From contig NZ_JACVQB010000001.1 in NCBI RefSeq assembly GCF_018881575.1, positions 172,986 through 236,985 of the forward strand: a DNA stretch of 64,000 nucleotides. The letters are read 5' to 3'. This document shows positions 55,395-64,000 of the stretch, one piece after another; the first letter of the stretch is position 1, and every line of letters begins with the position of its first letter. Below the pieces are notes generated by a model that did no database searches, was not told the DNA's origin, and was given only the letters and a program-made list of their open reading frames with translations. This DNA comes from Polynucleobacter sp. UK-Kesae-W10 (GTDB taxonomy: Bacteria > Pseudomonadota > Gammaproteobacteria > Burkholderiales > Burkholderiaceae). Position numbers and translations under genes: made by a program.

Positions 55395-57065
55395 TTACTT
55401 GGCAGTTTTTTTGCCAAAGAGCTTGTTGATTTGCCACTGTTGCGCAATAGATAGTAGGTTGTTTGTAACCCAATACAAAACCAAGCCGGCAGGGAAGAAG
55501 AAGAACATGATTGAAAACACAATCGGCATGTACATCATCACCTTAGCTTGCACTGGATCTGGTGGGGTGGGGTTGAGTTTGGTTTGCACAAACATCGACA
55601 CCGCCATAATCACCGGCAAAATGTAATACGGATCTGGAACAGATAAGTCATGGACCCACAAAATCCATGGGGCACCGCGCATTTCGACCGAGGACAACAA
55701 TACCCAATACAAAGAAATGAATACTGGGATTTGAATGACCACAGGCAAGCAACCACCTAAAGGATTGATCTTCTCTTTGCGATACATCTCCATCATTGCT
55801 TGATTAAGTTTTTGTGGTTCTCCCTTGTATTGCTCTTTCATGGCCACCAAGCGAGGCTGGACTTCTTTCATGCGCGCCATTGATTTATAACTAGCCGCTG
55901 AAAGTGGGAAGAAGACCAATTTGATCAATACGGTTAAGAGGATGATCGACCAACCCCAGTTGCCGACGATATTATGAATATGCTCAAGCAACCAGAATAT
56001 GGGTTTTGCCAAAATGGTGAGGTAGCCATAGTCTTTTAATAGCTCCAGGCCTGGAGCAATCGTCTCCAACATGCGCTCTTCTTGTGGGCCAACAAACAAT
56101 TGGGCGTTGGCTGTCAGCGTGCTACCCGTGGCAATCGTGCCCAACTGGGTTTGCATCCCAACGCGATACAGGCCATTGTCAATTTTTCCAGAGTAGATAT
56201 CGCGTACCAGCTTATCGTCTGGAATCCATGCACTAGCAAAGTAGTGTTGCACCATGGCCACCCAGCCAGGTTGGCCGGCAGCAATTTGAGCTGGAGGAGT
56301 AAATTTATTTTTTTCAATATCCGCAAACGGAATTTTTTTGAATTTGTCGCCGTCGGTATAAATGGCCGGCCCAGTAAAGGTACTCGCAGCAAATGCGCCG
56401 CCAAATGGTCCGATTTTTGCCTCTTCGGAGCCGTCTCTCACAATCTCCGTGTAGAGAATGAGGGGCACGCCATTAGAGCCTAATTGGGTAACGCGATGCC
56501 CAACATAAACATCGTAACTTCCAGGATTGAGAATGAAAGTTTTTTCTAATTTGACGCCATTGCGCTCGCTGGATAAAACCAAGAATGGTCGACCGGAACC
56601 ATCTTTACCAGAACGGTCAAGCTTGAAGGTGCTGGTGTGGTTTGGTAATTCCACATTACCAATCGCCACCAAACCTGAGCGTGCTACATAAGTATTGGTT
56701 GGGGTATGTTTGAAAATTTCAACAGGCTGTTGATCAGCAGTCAATTCTTTTAAGAGTTTTGCATCAACAACATTTGCGCCTGCGGCGCTCACTTGTAAAG
56801 AGAGTAGTTCATTTTGTAAAGCGAATTTTTCTGTGCTTTGGGCGGGTTCAGTTTTGCCGGATGGAGATACAAGCGCTGAGGGCGAACCCGAAATAGCAGC
56901 GGGGGTATCAGCCTTTGGGGCACTTGCTGCATTAGGCGCAGTGGCCACCACGCTAGATGAGCCGCCAAACAAAGAAGGTTTGCCCTCATGCACCTGCCAG
57001 TTGTTGTAGAGCATTAATCCCGACAAGGAAAACACAGCCCAAAGAATTGTCTTTTTAAAGTCCAT
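55395..57065 (-). CDS. yidC: Membrane protein insertase YidC
   Basis: 556 residues. First helix (ILWAVFSLSGLMLYNNWQ), an Ala/Pro/Ser-rich linker, the large periplasmic domain (SLQVSAAGANVVDAKLLKEL to GPQEERMLE) and the conserved insertase core (YGYLTILAKPIFWLLEHIHN; GGCLPVVIQIPVFISLYWVL; ending in a Lys-rich tail). It inserts inner-membrane proteins. Follows yidD in the rpmH-rnpA-yidD-yidC cluster. Confidence 0.97.
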   Translation of the reverse strand: MDFKKTILWAVFSLSGLMLYNNWQVHEGKPSLFGGSSSVVATAPNAASAPKADTPAAISGSPSALVSPSGKTEPAQSTEKFALQNELLSLQVSAAGANVVDAKLLKELTADQQPVEIFKHTPTNTYVARSGLVAIGNVELPNHTSTFKLDRSGKDGSGRPFLVLSSERNGVKLEKTFILNPGSYDVYVGHRVTQLGSNGVPLILYTEIVRDGSEEAKIGPFGGAFAASTFTGPAIYTDGDKFKKIPFADIEKNKFTPPAQIAAGQPGWVAMVQHYFASAWIPDDKLVRDIYSGKIDNGLYRVGMQTQLGTIATGSTLTANAQLFVGPQEERMLETIAPGLELLKDYGYLTILAKPIFWLLEHIHNIVGNWGWSIILLTVLIKLVFFPLSAASYKSMARMKEVQPRLVAMKEQYKGEPQKLNQAMMEMYRKEKINPLGGCLPVVIQIPVFISLYWVLLSSVEMRGAPWILWVHDLSVPDPYYILPVIMAVSMFVQTKLNPTPPDPVQAKVMMYMPIVFSIMFFFFPAGLVLYWVTNNLLSIAQQWQINKLFGKKTAK

Positions 57066-57080
57066 TGATATTCACTTAAA

Positions 57081-57314
57081 TTAATGAGATGTCTGTTTTA
57101 CTGCAGGATCATAACCGCCGTGTGACCACGGGTTACAACGAAGAATGCGCCACACCATTAGCCTAAAACTTTTAAAAAATCCGTAGTGCTCAAAACAATC
57201 ACATGCGTATTGCGAACAACTAGGAACATACTTACATTGCATGCCAATGTAGGGGCTGAGCAGCAGCTGGTACAGCTTGACTGATTTAATGGCGACATGA
57301 TTTAAAACGTGCAC
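57081..57314 (-). CDS. yidD: Membrane protein insertion efficiency factor YidD (GTG start)
   Basis: 77 residues: KLYQLLLSPYIGMQCKYVPS, CSQYACDCFEHYGFFKSF and RCNPWSHGGYDPA are the YidD signature with its conserved cysteines. It starts with GTG directly after the rnpA stop (TAG GTG), so the genes are coupled. Confidence 0.95.
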   Translation of the reverse strand: MHVLNHVAIKSVKLYQLLLSPYIGMQCKYVPSCSQYACDCFEHYGFFKSFRLMVWRILRCNPWSHGGYDPAVKQTSH

Positions 57315-57632
57315 CTAAATCAACCTTACGATTTGTGAGCGAAGGAGTTCTTTTTCTTTTTTTCTAAGCCTACCGCGGGTTTGGCGGCCCACGGGTTTTT
57401 TTAACTTAACCACAACATCGCTACTCAGTGATGTGGATTGTGCGGCCCAAACAAGTGCTCGAATCATCCGCTTGAGACGATTGCGGTCAACTGCACGCTT
57501 TACCAATTTTTTGGCGACCGCAATTCCTAAGTCAGGCTGGGCATCCTTTTGAATGCCTGCAGCATACATGCCCCAATACTCATTTGCCTTGGGGCGCGTT
57601 TTTAGTAAATCAGAAATCCTTGCGCTATTCAA
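57315..57632 (-). CDS. rnpA: Ribonuclease P protein component
   Basis: 105 residues, basic. The RNR signature is KRAVDRNRLKRMIRALVW. It assists the RNase P RNA in trimming tRNA 5' ends. It lies eight bases after rpmH. Confidence 0.95.
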   Translation of the reverse strand: MNSARISDLLKTRPKANEYWGMYAAGIQKDAQPDLGIAVAKKLVKRAVDRNRLKRMIRALVWAAQSTSLSSDVVVKLKKPVGRQTRGRLRKKEKELLRSQIVRLI

Positions 57633-57640
57633 CTGCTAAC

Positions 57641-57775
57641 TTAAACAGCTAAACGTTTGCGACCTTTTGCACGGCGTGCGTTTAATACTGCACGTCCGCT
57701 CTTTGTTTTCATACGAATACGAAAACCGTGGGTGCGTTTACGACGTGTTACTGATGGTTGGTATGTTCTTTTCAT
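57641..57775 (-). CDS. rpmH: 50S ribosomal protein L34
   Basis: 44 residues: [20 protein letters not shown], then [20 protein letters not shown] and RLAV. A universally conserved, very basic protein. It starts the rpmH-rnpA-yidD-yidC unit and diverges from dnaA across about 220 bases. Confidence 0.98.
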
Positions 57776-57997
57776 GATAGATCCCTGCAAAACCAAGTAT
57801 TTTCCTTGTTGCAGAGCAAAAGGTCAATCCATAGCTCTGAATATCTAGGTGTTTTTATCTATTTTTAAGTCTTTTTTTATTAAAACCCTATTTTGTAAGG
57901 CTTTTTTAGTTTTATTCACAAGTTATCCACAGCTTTTCCACGCTTTTATAGCTTGTGGATAACTTTGGCGGGTGGCTACAATGGATCCTCCAAAAAT
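57776..57997. other. rpmH-dnaA intergenic region with DnaA boxes
   Basis: AT-rich spacer. It holds two consensus DnaA boxes in opposite orientation: TTATCCACA at 57923-57931 and TGTGGATAA at 57954-57962, 22 bases apart, with a TTTTCCACG in between. They may autoregulate dnaA and form one part of the origin. Confidence 0.85.
57785..57814 (-). promoter_or_regulatory. Leader hairpin before rpmH
   Basis: CTGCAA-AA-CCAAG ... CTTG-TTGCAG forms a two-part stem nine bases before the rpmH ATG; the ribosome site AGGGA overlaps the end of the stem. It might modulate L34 translation. No proof of function from sequence. Confidence 0.4.
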
Positions 57998-59422
57998 ATG
58001 AGCAACTTACAGAATCCCCCCGCCTTGAATTCAACCAGCCCACTGGGTTTTTGGGATAGCGCTATTAGCACCCTATCCCGCGAACTATCGCCCCAACAAT
58101 TTAAAACCTGGATACAACCCCTAACACTCATATCCTTTGATGAGAGTGAACGCTTACTTACTGTTGGAGCCCCCAATAGATTTAAGTTGGATTGGATTAA
58201 GAAAACATTTGCCGATCGCTTCCAAGAGCTGGCATCTCAGTATTTTGCGGGGCCGATCACGGTTGGTTTTGCGCTTGCGGTAGAGGCCGCAACTTCCGTG
58301 ACAACCAGCACGGCACCAGAAAATGTGGTGCTGACACCAGAGCCTACAGCGGAGGTTAGTCCAATAATTACGGTTGAGGAGCAGTCTTTTGAGATCGAAG
58401 ACCATTCAAAACTGAACCCAAACCTCACTTTTGAAACGTTTGTAACCGGTAAAGCCAATCAACTCGCTAGAGCGGCTTCAATCCAGGTTGCCCACAATCC
58501 CGGCACCTCTTACAACCCCATGTTCTTATATGGCGGGGTAGGTTTGGGTAAAACCCACTTAATTCATGCTATCGGCAATCACTTACTAAAAGAGAAGCCA
58601 AATGCGCGCATTCGCTATATCCACGCCGAACAATATGTATCTGATGTTGTTAGGGCTTATCAGCAAAAAGCATTTGATCGCTTTAAGCGTTATTACCACT
58701 CTCTAGACTTGTTATTAATTGACGATATTCAGTTTTTTAGCGGCAAATCGAGAACCCAGGAAGAGTTTTTCTATGCATTTGAGGCGCTTTTAAGCAATAA
58801 GTCTCAAGTCATTATCACCAGCGATACCTATCCAAAAGAAATGGCGGGCATTGATGATCGACTGATTTCCAGGTTTGATTCTGGCCTAACCGTCGCCATT
58901 GAACCGCCCGAGTTAGAAATGCGCGTGGCGATTTTGATGAAAAAGGCTGCCAGCGAAGGCATTCCCATGAGTGAGGATGTCGCTTTCTTTGTTGCAAAGC
59001 ATTTACGGTCTAATGTCCGCGAGCTGGAGGGCGCGCTTCGCAAAATCCTCGCTTTTGTGCGATTCCATGGGCGAGAAGTCACTATTGAGGTTGCTCGCAC
59101 AGCCCTTAAGGATCTGTTGTCGATCCAAAACCGTCAGATTTCGGTTGATAACATCCAAAAAGCCGTTGCAGACTTCTACAGCATTAAGGTTGCGGACATG
59201 TATTCAAAGAAGCGTCCAGCCAACATCGCTCGACCCCGTCAAATTGCTATGTTTATGGCAAAGGAATTGACCCAAAAGAGCCTACCAGAGATTGGTGAGT
59301 TATTTGGTGGGCGAGACCACACAACCGTACTACACGCTGTTAGAAAGATTGGTGAAGAGCGTTCACACGACAGCCAACTCAACCATGAAATACACGTTAT
59401 TGAGCAAACCTTGAAAGCGTAA
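57998..59422 (+). CDS. dnaA: Chromosomal replication initiator DnaA
   Basis: 474 residues. Domain I ([20 protein letters not shown]), a variable linker, the AAA+ domain with Walker [10 protein letters not shown] and Walker [11 protein letters not shown], and the DNA-binding domain IV with [15 protein letters not shown]. It binds DnaA boxes and opens oriC. The ATG at 57998 gives [11 protein letters not shown]; an earlier in-frame start would run through the DnaA box. Confidence 0.97.
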   Translation: MSNLQNPPALNSTSPLGFWDSAISTLSRELSPQQFKTWIQPLTLISFDESERLLTVGAPNRFKLDWIKKTFADRFQELASQYFAGPITVGFALAVEAATSVTTSTAPENVVLTPEPTAEVSPIITVEEQSFEIEDHSKLNPNLTFETFVTGKANQLARAASIQVAHNPGTSYNPMFLYGGVGLGKTHLIHAIGNHLLKEKPNARIRYIHAEQYVSDVVRAYQQKAFDRFKRYYHSLDLLLIDDIQFFSGKSRTQEEFFYAFEALLSNKSQVIITSDTYPKEMAGIDDRLISRFDSGLTVAIEPPELEMRVAILMKKAASEGIPMSEDVAFFVAKHLRSNVRELEGALRKILAFVRFHGREVTIEVARTALKDLLSIQNRQISVDNIQKAVADFYSIKVADMYSKKRPANIARPRQIAMFMAKELTQKSLPEIGELFGGRDHTTVLHAVRKIGEERSHDSQLNHEIHVIEQTLKA

Positions 59423-59675
59423 TTTTTTGCCTGTGGATAAGTCTGTGGCTAACCCTAGGGATAAGTTGGTGGATAAATTGTGGAAAGTTCTCGCTTCATG
59501 CAAAAATAGGGTGTTGAGAAAGAGTTATCCAATATTTATGCAGTCTTTATACAGAAGTTTTCCACAGGTTTTTGAACGTTTAATGTGTTGTTTTGTTTGA
59601 GGTTTTTGACTTATCCACGGAAAAGCGAAGCCTTATTACTATTACTACTAAGATATATACAAGGATTTAAAAGCA
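59423..59675. other. Probable replication origin (dnaA-dnaN)
   Basis: Boxes: TGTGGATAA 59432-59440, GGTGGATAA 59468-59476, TTATCCAAT 59525-59533, TTATCCACG 59611-59619, plus partial TTTTCCACAGG near 59559. After the last box come a short GC-richer spacer (GAAAAGCGAAGCC) and TTATTACTATTACTACTA (59633-59650). The lower strand of this read 3'-5' is AAT-AAT-GAT-AAT-GAT-GAT, the DnaA-trio pattern of the basal unwinding system. Then AAGGA, the ribosome site of dnaN. Confidence 0.85.
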
Positions 59676-60791
59676 ATGCAACTTGTTAACACCTCGCGCG
59701 ATAACTTATTAAAACCACTTCAAGTGGTCAGTGGGATTGTTGAACGTAGACACACCCTTCCGATATTGGCTAATCTTTTATTTAAAAAGAATGGCGAAAG
59801 AGTTTCTTTTGTCTCCACTGATATTGAAATCCAAATCACTACCAATGCAAATTTTGGCGTTGGGTCCGAAGACGTCACCACAACAGTTGCTGCTAGAAAA
59901 TTGTTGGATATTTTGCGTGCTTTGCCTGAAGGTCCGGTATCCCTAAACCTTAAAGACAACAAGATGGTTGTGCAAAGCGGTAAAAGCCGCTTTTCTTTAC
60001 AAACACTTTCTGCAACCGAGTTTCCGGTAATGCAAAGCGTTGGAGAGGTTACAGCTGCATGGAAGATGTCACAAAAAAGCTTTCGACAATTAATTAGCCA
60101 AGTCCACTTTTCAATGGCGCAACAAGATATTCGTTATTACTTAAATGGCATGTTGTTGGTGGTTGAGGGTAAAGAGGTTGTTGCGGTTGCAACAGACGGT
60201 CATCGTTTAGCGTATTCACAAGTTGAGCTTGCGGAAGCCCCTACTGGCGCTGGTCAAAGACAAGAAATCATCATTCCTCGCAAAACCATTTTAGAGTGTC
60301 AACATTTGTTGGAAGACTCCGATGAGCCGCTTGAAATCAGCCTAACAGCAAATCAAGTGAAATTTGCTTTTGGTGATATTGAGCTGATTTCTAAGTTGGT
60401 TGAGGGTAAATTCCCAGATTTCCAAAGAGTAATCCCTAAGGGTCATAAAAATTCCTTAACAGTTGGTCGTGATGTGTTGCAGGCCGCCCTACAACGCGCG
60501 GCTATTTTGACGACAGACAAATTCAAAGGTGTTCGTTTTTCCTTATCCCCTAATCGCATTACTGTGCAATCCACCAATGCTGAACAAGAGGAAGCACAAG
60601 AAGAGATCGAAACTGAGTACAGCGGTGATGCTGTCGAGATTGGTTTTAATGTGAGTTACTTGTTGGATGTTTTATCGAACCTCAAGAATGAAAAAATTCA
60701 AATTAGTTTGGGCGATGCAAACAGTAGTGCGGTGATTACATTACCAGGATCAGAGAACTTTAAGTATGTAGTAATGCCAATGCGCATTTAA
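59676..60791 (+). CDS. dnaN: DNA polymerase III beta sliding clamp
   Basis: 371 residues with three similar domains: starts MQLVNTSRDNLLKPLQVVSG, ATDGHRLAYSQVEL in the middle and ends FKYVVMPMRI with the MPMR(I/L) C-terminus of beta clamps. It tethers polymerases to DNA. gyrB follows 11 bases later. Confidence 0.97.
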   Translation: MQLVNTSRDNLLKPLQVVSGIVERRHTLPILANLLFKKNGERVSFVSTDIEIQITTNANFGVGSEDVTTTVAARKLLDILRALPEGPVSLNLKDNKMVVQSGKSRFSLQTLSATEFPVMQSVGEVTAAWKMSQKSFRQLISQVHFSMAQQDIRYYLNGMLLVVEGKEVVAVATDGHRLAYSQVELAEAPTGAGQRQEIIIPRKTILECQHLLEDSDEPLEISLTANQVKFAFGDIELISKLVEGKFPDFQRVIPKGHKNSLTVGRDVLQAALQRAAILTTDKFKGVRFSLSPNRITVQSTNAEQEEAQEEIETEYSGDAVEIGFNVSYLLDVLSNLKNEKIQISLGDANSSAVITLPGSENFKYVVMPMRI

Positions 60792-60796
60792 TTTAG

Positions 60797-63301
<2,505 letters not shown>

Positions 63302-63303
63302 AC

Positions 63304-63798
63304 ATGGCATCTAAAAAATTAAAACCACCCAAGGTGGACCGATCTTCCATTATTGTGAAATCTTCACCGATTCATGGAAAGGGCGTATTTGTGGCCAAGC
63401 CCATTAAAAAAGGCCAAGCCATTATTGAGTACAAAGGTGAGCGTATTAGTTGGAAGCTCGCTGAAAAGCGCCACCCCCACGACCCTAAGGATCCCAATCA
63501 CACCTTCTACTTTTCTTTAGAAGATGGTCGCGTTATTGATGCCAAATACGGTGGCAATGCCGCACGCTGGATTAATCACTCTTGCAAGCCTAGCTGTGAA
63601 ACGCGCGAAGATAGTTTTAATGGAAAGCCGCGCGTCTTTATTTATGCAAAGCGCGCCCTCAAAGTTGGTGAAGAGTTGTTTTATGACTACTCTTTAGATG
63701 TTGAGGGCAAGGTCACGAAAGAGATGAAAAAAGATTATGAGTGTCGCTGTGGCGCGAAGAAATGTCGCGGCACAATGCTGGCGCTTGACGGTAAATAA
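63304..63798 (+). CDS. SET-domain protein lysine methyltransferase
   Basis: 164 residues, almost only SET domain: SSPIHGKGVFVAKPIKKGQ, AARWINHSCKPSCETRED, GEELFYDYSLD and a post-SET Cys cluster YECRCGAKKCRGTM for zinc. SAM and catalytic Tyr motifs are complete, so it should methylate lysines on a protein. The bacterial substrate is unknown; a HU-type or ribosomal protein would be a guess. It starts two bases after gyrB and is probably co-transcribed. Confidence 0.93.
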   Translation: MASKKLKPPKVDRSSIIVKSSPIHGKGVFVAKPIKKGQAIIEYKGERISWKLAEKRHPHDPKDPNHTFYFSLEDGRVIDAKYGGNAARWINHSCKPSCETREDSFNGKPRVFIYAKRALKVGEELFYDYSLDVEGKVTKEMKKDYECRCGAKKCRGTMLALDGK

Positions 63799-63806
63799 TT
63801 CGCCCT

Positions 63807-64000
63807 ATGCTGTACATCACGATTCAAGAGCTCGAGGCGGCCATTAATTATTGGCGCAGCCAATCGCCTTCGGCGGGTGATGAGCTATGCCTATGTCCAG
63901 AAGCATCTGCACTGGCAAAGTCTTACGCCCTCATGATTATTCAGGGCGCTCAAAGATTGCCCATGGATGTTTTGGATGAGTCCGCAAGAGAAGCTATTCA
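63807..64000 (+). CDS. DUF3717-family protein (cut by the window edge)
   Basis: 64 residues seen: MLYITIQELEAAINYWRSQS, LCLCPEASALAKSYALMII and QRLPMDVLDE. This matches DUF3717, a small family of Burkholderiales with unknown role. It lies eight bases after the SET gene, in the same direction. Confidence 0.82.
   Translation, partial: MLYITIQELEAAINYWRSQSPSAGDELCLCPEASALAKSYALMIIQGAQRLPMDVLDESAREAI

Overview
This window looks like the chromosome of a freshwater betaproteobacterium (Burkholderiales), most likely Polynucleobacter or a close relative. The basis is gene order and product character: rpmH-dnaA-dnaN-gyrB at the origin, gatCAB divergent from mreBCD-mrdA-rodA, def-fmt-rsmB-DUF4390-NtrY/NtrX, Bug-type solute receptors, and compact genes with short spacers. 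The genus is recognised by familiarity, not by a search.

Layout. 1-5.2 kb, minus strand: partial CobW-type GTPase, xerC, DUF484, gatB, gatA, gatC. 5.3-10.8 kb, plus strand: the rod-shape operon mreB-mreC-mreD-mrdA-rodA, then a shared terminator and convergent HU. 11.3-24.2 kb: mixed housekeeping and accessory genes, including LpxO-like and LpxL-like lipid A enzymes, a beta carbonic anhydrase, a phosphoesterase next to a kinase-UspA fusion, dctA, a pseudouridine synthase and prfC, which has no ordinary start codon. 24.2-33.4 kb: a complete transcription unit in which a tandem glycine riboswitch precedes only a 63-residue protein of unknown function; solute receptors, a frameshifted membrane-protein gene, an SbtA-type bicarbonate transporter and an MFS transporter.

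33.4-40.8 kb is the most unusual region. Downstream of an intact tRNA-Phe gene (40704-40779, minus) lie seven more copies of a tRNA-Phe 3'-half-like element, each fused to the same rho-independent terminator. They divide the region into seven cassettes of about 0.5-1.8 kb carrying one or two unrelated genes: a Kir-type channel plus a uracil-DNA glycosylase-like protein, DUF1398, DUF3106-like, DUF3147, alpha carbonic anhydrase, caspase plus partner, and patatin. In five of the seven the stop codon touches or lies inside the repeat. No recombinase gene lies in the array. It resembles an integron cassette array built on tRNA-derived sites, or a stack of tiny tRNA-targeted elements moved by a recombinase encoded elsewhere.

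40.9-47.3 kb, minus strand: def-fmt-rsmB-DUF4390-NtrY-like-NtrX-like operon. 47.4-55.4 kb: a short dprA, topoisomerase III, an MnmC-type FAD oxidoreductase that overlaps topB tail to tail, GTP-type PEP carboxykinase and mnmE. 55.4-64 kb: yidC, yidD, rnpA and rpmH diverge from dnaA-dnaN-gyrB, with DnaA boxes on both sides of dnaA and a DnaA-trio tract just before dnaN; a SET-domain protein and a partial DUF3717 gene close the window.
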